Shown here one piece after another: positions 6,485 through 11,941 of a stretch of DNA of 11,941 bases. Below the pieces are notes generated by a model. That model was not told the DNA's origin. It worked only from the letters and a program-made list of their open reading frames with translations, and searched no databases. Origin of the DNA: JAGLCY01 sp965363725 (lineage in GTDB: Bacteria; Krumholzibacteriota; Krumholzibacteriia; LZORAL124-64-63); assembly GCA_965363725.1 (NCBI GenBank), contig CBDTUS010000113.1:1-11941 (forward strand), read 5' to 3'. The position numbers and the translations under genes were made by a program. The first letter of the stretch is position 1; each line of letters starts with the position of its first letter.

Positions 6485-6954
6485 AGGGCCGGTTGAACAT
6501 CTGGCTGCTGCTGTTGGTGACGGTCTGCGGATTGTCTCTCTGGTTCGGCCGGGACCTTGTCCGCAACCGGACACCGGACCCGACTGGAGAACCGAAAAAA
6601 ATTGCGGCCGTCGCGGACTATTCGCTGGAGCCCCGTCAGGTGTCGATCCATCTTGTGGTCCTGAACGGGACCTCCGAAACGGGTCTGGCGCGGGAAGCCA
6701 GCCTGATGCTGGGGCGCGCCGGTTGCGTCACCGAACGGGTGGGCAACGCTCCGGGGCTCGATGTCTCGGTCTCGTACCTGGTCAATCGCCGGCTGTCAGA
6801 TACCGATGCCAGCGACCTGGCCCGCCGCCTGGGCGGAATCCCTGTTCTCAAGGAATGGGACGGGCGAGGCGGAGAGGACGCGGTGCTGGTGCTGGGGAAG
6901 GACTGGGCGGACCTGACCTCGGCCCTGGCCAAGGCGAAGCCGACTAATGGCTGA
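6481..6954 (+). CDS. Membrane-anchored LytR C-terminal domain protein
   Basis: A 157-residue protein with one N-terminal hydrophobic helix (about residues 6-22, IWLLLLVTVCGLSLWF) preceded by positive charge, so probably a signal anchor with the rest outside the cytoplasmic membrane. Residues ~56-140 match the LytR_C pattern: LVVLNGTSETGLAREAS (VLNGT at 60-64), then VGNA at 87-90, a strand ending SVSYLV, and a final VLVLGKDW. In LytR-CpsA-Psr proteins this domain follows the phosphotransferase domain; here it stands alone, as it does in many Gram-negatives. Its function is unknown, with a cell-envelope role inferred only from the domain. The start is TTG at 6481 with AGGAGG at 6471-6476, overlapping the HIT gene stop as TTGA; TTG is supported by the ribosome site but a later start is possible. 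It is the last gene of the tight run. Confidence 0.78.
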   Translation: MKGRLNIWLLLLVTVCGLSLWFGRDLVRNRTPDPTGEPKKIAAVADYSLEPRQVSIHLVVLNGTSETGLAREASLMLGRAGCVTERVGNAPGLDVSVSYLVNRRLSDTDASDLARRLGGIPVLKEWDGRGGEDAVLVLGKDWADLTSALAKAKPTNG

Positions 6955-6991
6955 ATGGGCGCCGGCCGGGACCCCGTCGGGAAAAGATCTG

Positions 6992-7018
6992 TTTCCAGGG
7001 GGCCCGCCTTCCTATTAT
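6992..7018 (+). promoter_or_regulatory. Possible promoter before the DUF4321 gene
   Basis: In the 123-nt gap after the LytR_C gene, TATTAT at 7013-7018 resembles a -10 box (5 of 6 to TATAAT). The upstream TTTCCA at 6992-6997 is a poor -35 at a short 15-nt spacing. The larger gap and the AT-rich patch (CCTATTATTG) in an otherwise GC-rich sequence make an internal promoter plausible, not proven. No terminator hairpin with a T-run is seen in this gap. Confidence 0.25.
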
Positions 7019-7077
7019 TGTGGTGGCACGCATAGTGATGACCTGTCCTGCAGACCATATGGGAAAGATCGAGGCAG

Positions 7078-7341
7078 ATGCGAAAATCCCTTGGCACCGT
7101 CGCCCTCACCCTGACCTTGGGCGTCCTGATAGGAGCCATCTTCAGTGAGGTGATCGGGCTTTTCCTGAGCGAGGGGAGTGTGGCCGAACAGCTGTTCGTC
7201 CGGTACATTTCCTTTGGGCCCGAAGTGACTCACTGGAATCTCGTCATCATCGATTTGACGTTCGGTTTCGAGATCCATTTCAACCTCATGAGCGTCATTG
7301 GGGTTTTTGTCGCCTCGCAGATGCTCCGGTGGTATCGCTAG
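7078..7341 (+). CDS. DUF4321 family small membrane protein
   Basis: An 87-residue protein with two predicted transmembrane helices, about residues 8-30 (VALTLTLGVLIGAIFSEVIG) and 65-83 (VIGVFVASQML after a polar turn). The segment LTFGFEIHFNLMSVIG is what I recognise as the hallmark of DUF4321, a small-membrane-protein family of unknown function in several bacterial phyla. It probably lies in the inner membrane as a hairpin with both termini on the same side. The ATG at 7078 has GAGG at 7071-7074 close by. It is 24 nt before tatA, so the two are likely co-transcribed. Membrane topology is confident, the family assignment moderate, and function unknown. Confidence 0.75.
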   Translation: MRKSLGTVALTLTLGVLIGAIFSEVIGLFLSEGSVAEQLFVRYISFGPEVTHWNLVIIDLTFGFEIHFNLMSVIGVFVASQMLRWYR

Positions 7342-7350
7342 AACCCCTCA

Positions 7351-7356
7351 GGGAGG
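7351..7356 (+). promoter_or_regulatory. Ribosome binding site deciding the tatA start
   Basis: GGGAGG abuts the ATG at 7357 with no spacing, but lies nine bases before the in-frame ATG at 7366. The second ATG is therefore the probable start. Confidence 0.65.
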
Positions 7357-7365
7357 ATGTTCCTG

Positions 7366-7617
7366 ATGAATTCATTTGTCGCCATCATTCCCGGCATGGC
7401 CGGGTGGTCGGAACTGCTGCTGATCCTGGCGCTGGTCCTGATCCTGTTCGGCCCGAAGCGCCTGCCGGAAATCGCCGAAGCCATGGGCAAGTCCATCAAC
7501 AAGTTCAAATCCGCTACCAGGGACGCGACGGACGAGGTCAAGCGCGAGATCGACGACGTGGGCAAAAGCCTGAAGGACGATCCGCCGAACGATTCCGACA
7601 AGCCGAAGGACAACTAG
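7366..7617 (+). CDS. tatA: Sec-independent protein translocase subunit TatA
   Basis: An 83-residue TatA/E-type protein. TatA oligomerises at the TatBC receptor to let folded, often cofactor-bearing proteins with twin-arginine signals cross the inner membrane. The order of elements is diagnostic: a short N-terminus, GWSELLLILALVLILFG as the membrane helix (13-29), the FGPKRLPE hinge, an amphipathic helix IAEAMGKSINKFKSATRD, and a hydrophilic tail rich in Asp, Lys and Pro. The Glu after the first Gly-Trp-Ser matches the polar residue at the start of the TatA helix. Length fits TatA; TatB would usually be longer. The start at 7366 is chosen by ribosome site spacing; 7357 would add three residues. 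tatC and tatB are not in the window, so tatA is separated from the rest of the system. Confidence 0.93.
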   Translation: MNSFVAIIPGMAGWSELLLILALVLILFGPKRLPEIAEAMGKSINKFKSATRDATDEVKREIDDVGKSLKDDPPNDSDKPKDN

Positions 7618-7671
7618 AGAGACCGATTTGACCGTCGGAACAGCGGCAGATCGGCACGCAGGGAGGCGCCC

Positions 7672-9954
7672 GTGAATCTTGCCCAACTCCTGGATCAGCT
7701 CAAGGTGGATGACCGTTTCCTGCGCAACGTCAGCCGCTGGGAAGTGATCCCACCGGAAGACGGCCGCTACGCCGGATTTCCCTCCTGCCTCGATCCCCGT
7801 CTCGTCGAAGTCATGAAAAGCCGCGGCGTCGATCGCCTTTACAGCCATCAGGCCGAGGCGGTGGAACTGGCGCTCGAAGGCGAATCCTTCGTGGTGCCCA
7901 CGCCAACGGCCAGCGGCAAGACCCTCTGCTACAACCTGCCGGTGCTCGACACCATTCTGCGCGACAGCAGCGCCCGCGCCCTGTACCTGTTCCCGACCAA
8001 GGCTCTCAGCCAGGACCAGATGCACGAGGTCCACGGCATTGTCACGGACCTCGGTGCGGACATCAAAACCTTTACCTTCGACGGGGACACGCCGGAGACT
8101 GCGCGCCGCGCGATCCGCAGCAGCGGCCACATCGTGGTGACCAACCCGGACATGCTGCACCAGGGGATCCTGCCGCACCACACCCTGTGGGTGAAGCTTT
8201 TCGAGAACCTGAAATACGTGGTCGTGGACGAGGTTCACAATTACCGGGGCGTCTTCGGCAGCCATGTGGGCAACGTGCTGCGCCGCCTGCGCCGGGTGGC
8301 TCATTTCTACGGCAGCGACCCGCAGTTCATCTGCTGTTCGGCCACCATCGCCAATCCGCGGGAGTTGGCGACCAGGCTGACCGGCCTGGATGTCAGGGAA
8401 GTGGACCGCAACGGAGCTCCGCGCGGGGAGAAACACTTCATCTTTTACAACCCGCCGGTGGTCAACCAGGAACTCGGGATCCGCCGTTCGGTGATCAAGA
8501 CCACCCGGGCCATCGCCGAAAGGTTCATGTCTTCGGGCGCCCAGTTGATCGTCTTCGCCCGCAGCCGGATGCGGGTCGAACTCCTGCTGACCTACCTGGA
8601 GAAGGCCGGCCGCCAGGTGGGGATCAAGAGCGGTGAGGTGCGCGGCTACCGCGGCGGTTACCTGCCCGCCGAAAGGCGGGCCATCGAAAGCGGTCTGCGG
8701 GACGGATCGGTCACCACCGTGGTGTCGACCAACGCCCTTGAGCTGGGGATCGACATCGGGCGGCTGGACGTGTGCATCATGGCCGGGTATGCCGGAACCA
8801 TCGCCAGCACCTGGCAGCAGGCGGGCCGGGCGGGCCGGCGGCAGAACCTGAGCGCGGTGGTGCTGGTGGCCTCTAGCAGCCCTGCGGACCAGTACATCAT
8901 CAACAATCCCGACTACTTCTTCGGCCGCAGCCCCGAACACGCCTCCCTGGACCCGGACAACCTGGTGATCCTGATGAGTCACCTGAAGTGCGCCGCCTTC
9001 GAGCTCCCTTTCCTTGCCGAGGAAAAGTTCGGGGACCGCGAAGTGACGCAGATCCTCGACTACCTGGCCGACATGAAGGTGCTGCACCACAGCGGCGACC
9101 GCTACCACTGGATGAGCGACACCTATCCCGCCGAAGACGTGAGCCTGCGGAGCGCCGCCTCCGACAACGTGGTGATCATAGACCGATCGACTCCCTCGGG
9201 CTGTGTGATCGGGGAAATGGACCTGTTCAGCGCCCAGGAGATGCTGCACGACGATGCCGTCTACATCCACGGCGCCCAGCAGTACCACGTGGACAGGTTG
9301 GACTGGGACCGGCGGGAAGCCCATGTCCAGCCGGTCACCGTCGACTACTACACCGACGCCCAGCGCAAAAGCGAGTTGAAGACCCTGACGGCCGAAGAGG
9401 ATCGTCCCTTTTCGTACGGGGGCCTGGCCCTGGGGGACGTGGGGCTCGTGTCGAAGGTGACCGTCTTCAAGAAGATCAAACTCGGCACCCACGAAAACGT
9501 GGGGGCCGGACGGGTTCACCTGCCCGAGATGGAAATGCACACCACCAGTTTCTGGTGGGAACTGCCCGCCGACCTGGCCGGCGCCATGTCCGACGCCGGC
9601 TTCGACCTGGGCGATGCGCTCAAGGGCCTGGCCCACCTGCTGGGCCGGGTGGCGCCGGTCTTCATCATGGCCGATCCCGCAGACCTTCACACCACGGCCA
9701 TGATCCGGTCCCCCTTCACCGACAGGCCCACCCTCTACATGTACGATGCCTTCCCCGGTGGGGTCGGGTACGCCCGGCGCATCTTCGAACAGTTCGAGGA
9801 GATCTGCCTGGCGGCTCGCCGCCATCTGTCCAGGTGCCCCTGTGAAAAGGGCTGTCCGTCCTGCGTGGGACCGGCGGTCGAATCTGGAACGACGGCTCGT
9901 TCGGGTGCCGGTTGGCTACTGGCCCGGACCGGACTGGCCGCCGGCGAGGCCTAG
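7672..9954 (+). CDS. mrfA: MrfA/YprA-type DEVH-box helicase with DUF1998 zinc domain
   Basis: A 760-residue superfamily 2 helicase. In Bacillus subtilis the homologue MrfA (YprA) works with the exonuclease MrfB in a UvrA-independent repair of mitomycin C damage, and the family is related to fungal Hrq1. Motifs in order: SHQAEAVE (Q motif region), TPTASGKT with K83 (Walker A), DEVH at 186-189 (Walker B), SAT at 223-225, FARSRMRVELLL, STNALELGIDIG, and QQAGRAGRR at 382-390 (motif VI). The C-terminal region ends in a CPC..GCPSC cluster (C722, C724, C728, C731), the zinc-binding four-cysteine site of DUF1998. The GTG start at 7672 has GGGAGG at 7661-7666 five bases upstream. It follows tatA by 54 nt and mrfB begins two bases after its stop, a strong sign that they work together. 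The length matches the family. The zinc role is inferred from relatives. Confidence 0.92.
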   Translation: MNLAQLLDQLKVDDRFLRNVSRWEVIPPEDGRYAGFPSCLDPRLVEVMKSRGVDRLYSHQAEAVELALEGESFVVPTPTASGKTLCYNLPVLDTILRDSSARALYLFPTKALSQDQMHEVHGIVTDLGADIKTFTFDGDTPETARRAIRSSGHIVVTNPDMLHQGILPHHTLWVKLFENLKYVVVDEVHNYRGVFGSHVGNVLRRLRRVAHFYGSDPQFICCSATIANPRELATRLTGLDVREVDRNGAPRGEKHFIFYNPPVVNQELGIRRSVIKTTRAIAERFMSSGAQLIVFARSRMRVELLLTYLEKAGRQVGIKSGEVRGYRGGYLPAERRAIESGLRDGSVTTVVSTNALELGIDIGRLDVCIMAGYAGTIASTWQQAGRAGRRQNLSAVVLVASSSPADQYIINNPDYFFGRSPEHASLDPDNLVILMSHLKCAAFELPFLAEEKFGDREVTQILDYLADMKVLHHSGDRYHWMSDTYPAEDVSLRSAASDNVVIIDRSTPSGCVIGEMDLFSAQEMLHDDAVYIHGAQQYHVDRLDWDRREAHVQPVTVDYYTDAQRKSELKTLTAEEDRPFSYGGLALGDVGLVSKVTVFKKIKLGTHENVGAGRVHLPEMEMHTTSFWWELPADLAGAMSDAGFDLGDALKGLAHLLGRVAPVFIMADPADLHTTAMIRSPFTDRPTLYMYDAFPGGVGYARRIFEQFEEICLAARRHLSRCPCEKGCPSCVGPAVESGTTARSGAGWLLARTGLAAGEA

Positions 9955-9956
9955 AG

Positions 9957-11159
9957 GTGGACCTCAAGAAAAGATTGGCCCAACTGGACCGACTGTCGCG
10001 GCGCCCTGCCGCTGATCCGGGTCCCGCTGGTGCGCACGATCCGGTGGCGGCTGCCGACCGCGAGTTAACCCTGGCCGAACTCGGACTGACTTTGCGACCA
10101 ACTCCCGCAGGGACCCTGTGGTGCCGGGAATACCGGGACGGGGCGCTGCGCCCGGATACCCCGTTGCCGGACCTGCGCGAGGTATTTTCCCGGGCCGCTG
10201 ATCCCGGCATCGGCACAGGGAAAATCCTGTTTCTGGATACCGAGACCACGGGCCTGGCCGGGGGCACGGGCACCATTCCCTTTCTGGTCGGCGTTTCCTG
10301 GTGGGAAGATGACGAGCTGATCACGCGCCAGTACTTCCTGCCAGAGCCCGGTCACGAAACCGCGATGCTGGCCGACCTGGCCCAATTGGCCGGTCGTTTC
10401 GAGGTGCTGGTGACTTTCAACGGCGCCTCCTTCGACCTGCCTCTGTTGCGGACCCGCGCCCGGCTGAACCGGATGGATGACCCCTTGGCAAACCTGGTGG
10501 TCTGGGATCTGCTGGTGCCTTCACGCCGCCTGTGGGGCAACCGGTTGCCCGATTGCCGACAACAAACCCTGGAAAGCGAAGTCTGCGGCCTGAGTCGCGG
10601 CGGCGGGGACATCGAAGGGTCCCGGATCCCACAGGTCTGGTTCGATTTCCTGGCCTCAGGTCAGGCGGGACTTCTGCCCCGCGTGATGACCCACAACCGG
10701 CGCGACATGGTCGGCATGGCCTGCATTTTCAATCGGGTGGTCGATGCTGCGAGGATCATCGACCAAGGCGCGGAGGTCACCGCCGACCTTGCCTGGAGGG
10801 ACGGCTGGGCCCTGGGCCGGATCTGTGAAAGAAGGCGGGATACTGCGGCCGCACTGGTTTGCCTGGAGGCCTCGGTGACGCGGGCCCCCCGGCGACCCGG
10901 GTCCGGGATGGGAGATCCCCGGTTTGTGGCCGACGCCCTGCGGATCCTCAAACGGGGCGGCGACTGGCCGCTGATCGAAGATGTGATCAATGAGGGGTTG
11001 AACGCCGGGATCACGGACCCGTGGCTCCACCGGGAAGCGGCCATACTCTACGAACATCGTCTGGTGAAGCTGATGCGGGCCCTTGACCACGCCGAGCAAT
11101 CAGGAGAGGATCGTCGGGTGCACCGGATCAAGAGCCGCCTCGGCCATCTTTCGCCTTAG
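9957..11159 (+). CDS. mrfB: MrfB/YprB-type 3'-5' exonuclease with TPR-like C-terminus
   Basis: A 400-residue DnaQ-like (RNase H fold) exonuclease. Relatives pair with MrfA: the helicase is thought to open damaged DNA and this metal-dependent nuclease to degrade a strand. Catalytic motifs are FLDTETTGLAGG with D94 and E96 (ExoI), FNGASFDLPLL with N155 and D160 (ExoII), and HNRRD with H246 and D250 (ExoIII), a DEDDh-like set. Residues ~285-400 are helical and tetratricopeptide-like (WALGRICERRRDTAAALVCL, then YEHRLVKLMRALDHAE), as in YprB. The start is GTG at 9957, two bases after the mrfA stop, with GAGG at 9946-9949 inside mrfA. It gives MDLKKRLAQLDRL, like the YprB N-terminus; the in-frame upstream codons to 9912 lie inside mrfA and are not conserved. 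An insertion of low-complexity Ala/Pro/Asp residues follows residue 16. Confidence 0.9.
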   Translation: MDLKKRLAQLDRLSRRPAADPGPAGAHDPVAAADRELTLAELGLTLRPTPAGTLWCREYRDGALRPDTPLPDLREVFSRAADPGIGTGKILFLDTETTGLAGGTGTIPFLVGVSWWEDDELITRQYFLPEPGHETAMLADLAQLAGRFEVLVTFNGASFDLPLLRTRARLNRMDDPLANLVVWDLLVPSRRLWGNRLPDCRQQTLESEVCGLSRGGGDIEGSRIPQVWFDFLASGQAGLLPRVMTHNRRDMVGMACIFNRVVDAARIIDQGAEVTADLAWRDGWALGRICERRRDTAAALVCLEASVTRAPRRPGSGMGDPRFVADALRILKRGGDWPLIEDVINEGLNAGITDPWLHREAAILYEHRLVKLMRALDHAEQSGEDRRVHRIKSRLGHLSP

Positions 11160-11189
11160 CCCGGATGCTCCACAGAAGGGAGAAGAATC

Positions 11190-11621
11190 ATGATCACCAT
11201 GACCCGCAACGAAGCCCAACTTCTCCTGGCGGGGATCCGGGTCCTGAACCACCTGAACGGGCGGTCGCCCACGCCTGAGGAACTGGCGGATCTGCTGGAG
11301 ATTCCCGCCAGTAGCGTCCGGCTCCAACTGGCTTTTCTTGAGGACCGGGGTGCGGCGGCCCTGGTCAAGAGCGCTTTCGAGACCCACGCCGAGATCCGCG
11401 ATCACCTGGCCGTCGAGGAACTCCCGGAAGAGGCTGGTCCCGAGATCTCCGAAGACCTGAAGGAATTTGACCGGCGCAAGGAAGCCGAGGCGGAAAAGAT
11501 GTCGAAGCTTTTTGATTCGGGGGAGCACGATCAGCAGCACAAAGACAAACTGGAGCGTATGGGGGAGGAACTGAAGGATTTCCGGAAGAAGAAACCGGCC
11601 AACCCCTTCGGCGACGACTGA
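11190..11621 (+). CDS. Unrecognised protein: helix-turn-helix-like N-terminal half, charged tail
   Basis: A 143-residue protein I do not recognise. The first ~65 residues look like a winged-helix or helix-turn-helix fold: TRNEAQLLLAGIRVLNHLNG, then PTPEELADLLEIPASSVRLQ (the turn between two helices), LAFLEDRGAAALVKSAFETH. This resembles the recognition half of small transcription regulators, but no effector domain follows. Residues ~75-143 are highly charged and predicted helical (EFDRRKEAEAEKMSKLF, DKLERMGEELKDFRKKK) with many Glu and Lys, possibly a coiled coil, ending PANPFGDD. It sits 30 nt after mrfB with its own site (GGGAG at 11178-11182, seven bases before the ATG), so it is probably co-transcribed with the helicase/nuclease pair. 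It might bind DNA or partner that complex; that is inference only. An alternative ATG is at 11199. Confidence 0.8.
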   Translation: MITMTRNEAQLLLAGIRVLNHLNGRSPTPEELADLLEIPASSVRLQLAFLEDRGAAALVKSAFETHAEIRDHLAVEELPEEAGPEISEDLKEFDRRKEAEAEKMSKLFDSGEHDQQHKDKLERMGEELKDFRKKKPANPFGDD

Positions 11622-11643
11622 TTTCTGCCCCCGTTCCTGAACT

Positions 11644-11679
11644 AAAAAAAGAGCCCGGAACCTTGACTGTTCCGGGCTC
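11644..11679 (-). terminator. Rho-independent terminator of the convergent minus-strand gene
   Basis: A perfect 11-bp inverted repeat (GAGCCCGGAAC at 11651-11661 with GTTCCGGGCTC at 11669-11679, 7-nt loop) is flanked on the left by seven A residues (11644-11650), which read as seven T residues after the hairpin on the minus strand. It lies 21 nt beyond the stop codon of the right-edge gene. On the plus strand the hairpin is followed by CTCTGTTG, not a T-run, so plus-strand termination would be weak. Confidence 0.9.
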
Positions 11680-11699
11680 CTCTGTTGAAAGGCCTGCCG

Positions 11700-11941
11700 C
11701 TACGGCTGCACGTACCGGAGGTCGACGATGTCCGCAATTTCCAGTTTGGCGGTATACCAATCCTGGACGACCGTGTTCTGAGCGCGGGACAGTAGGGCGC
11801 TCTGGATACCGGCGCGGCGGGCGGCGAAATCATCCTCGTCGAAGGGGCTGATCCACAGGGGAGTCAAGGCGAAAATGCCGCGCAGCGTTTCCACCTCGGG
11901 AATCAGTTCACCCACGGCCCCGTTGATGGCGGACTTGTTGA
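11700..11941 (-). CDS. C-terminal end of a SurA/PpiD-like foldase (partial)
   Basis: The minus-strand frame is open from the right edge of the window to a TAG at 11702-11700, giving the last ~79 residues of a longer protein. The N-terminal part and the start codon lie outside; the GTG at 11915 is only the first in-window start codon. The visible end, AFALTP-like GIFALTPLWISPFDEDDF followed by a helix ARRAGIQSALLSRAQNTVVQ and WYTAKLEIADIVDLRYVQP, resembles the final helix-plus-strand segment of parvulin-type peptidyl-prolyl isomerases and chaperones (SurA, PpiD), which end in a long helix, a W-x-x-L turn and a short acidic segment. Such proteins assist folding in the periplasm. The catalytic parvulin domain is not in view, so this is a moderate guess. 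The gene is convergent to the mrf run. Confidence 0.6.
   Translation of the reverse strand, partial: NKSAINGAVGELIPEVETLRGIFALTPLWISPFDEDDFAARRAGIQSALLSRAQNTVVQDWYTAKLEIADIVDLRYVQP

Noticed and set aside
7628..7656. Possible -35 TTGACC at 7628-7633 before mrfA
   Set aside because: No acceptable -10 lies at 16-18 bases; the sequence there is TCGGCA-like, so a promoter is not supported.
7372..9825. Very long open frame on the minus strand (817 codons) opposite tatA and mrfA
   Set aside because: The plus strand carries clear TatA and MrfA motifs there. The translated minus frame is rich in His, Gly, Gln and Val with no recognisable domain, as expected for the mirror of a GC-rich coding region.
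1..11941. CRISPR arrays, tRNA or rRNA genes, IS elements, phage genes, long direct repeats
   Set aside because: I saw no regular repeats, no cloverleaf-like sequence and no transposase or integrase motifs. Nearly all bases are covered by recognised genes.

Overview
The window is a gene-dense, GC-rich (roughly 60-65% by eye) stretch of a bacterial chromosome. Thirteen genes run on the plus strand and one partial gene on the minus strand enters from the right edge. Class-II-like LL-diaminopimelate aminotransferase, a standalone GlmU-type uridyltransferase, a LytR_C protein, a DUF4321 protein, TatA and a SurA/PpiD-like C-terminus together suggest a free-living, diderm (Gram-negative type) bacterium outside the classical Enterobacteria, perhaps Desulfobacterota-like or of the FCB or Krumholzibacteriota type. 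The lineage is an inference and cannot be fixed from this sequence. I see no IS element, phage gene, CRISPR array, tRNA or rRNA.

Left part (1-600): the 3' end of a TPR-repeat protein gene, closed by a strong intrinsic terminator at 557-593.

Central biosynthetic run (625-6954): dapL - folB - folK - deoxynucleoside kinase - panB - panC - glmU-like uridyltransferase - HIT hydrolase/phosphorylase - LytR_C protein. Junctions are 4-nt stop/start overlaps, one 29-nt overlap, or gaps of 1 to 36 nt, so this looks like one operon. The genes supply lysine/peptidoglycan precursor (DapL), folate (FolB, FolK), deoxynucleotide salvage (dNK), pantothenate (PanB, PanC) and an activated sugar (UDP-GlcNAc). 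PanB consumes 5,10-methylene-tetrahydrofolate, which gives the folate and pantothenate genes a biochemical link.

Right part (7078-11621): after a 123-nt gap come a small two-helix membrane protein (DUF4321) and TatA. These are followed by a helicase/exonuclease pair that I recognise as MrfA-MrfB (YprA-YprB), known from Bacillus subtilis as a mitomycin-lesion repair pathway. A small unrecognised protein with a helix-turn-helix-like N-terminal half and a highly charged tail lies 30 nt further on. It is the best candidate here for something undescribed.

Right edge (11644-11941): an 11-bp perfect hairpin with its T-tract on the minus strand terminates a convergent gene. Only the last ~80 codons of that gene are visible, and they resemble the C-terminus of a SurA/PpiD-type foldase. 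Most of the window is ordinary housekeeping. The items most worth checking are the small gene after mrfB, the GlmU half-enzyme, and the hairpins ahead of dapL that leave no visible promoter.
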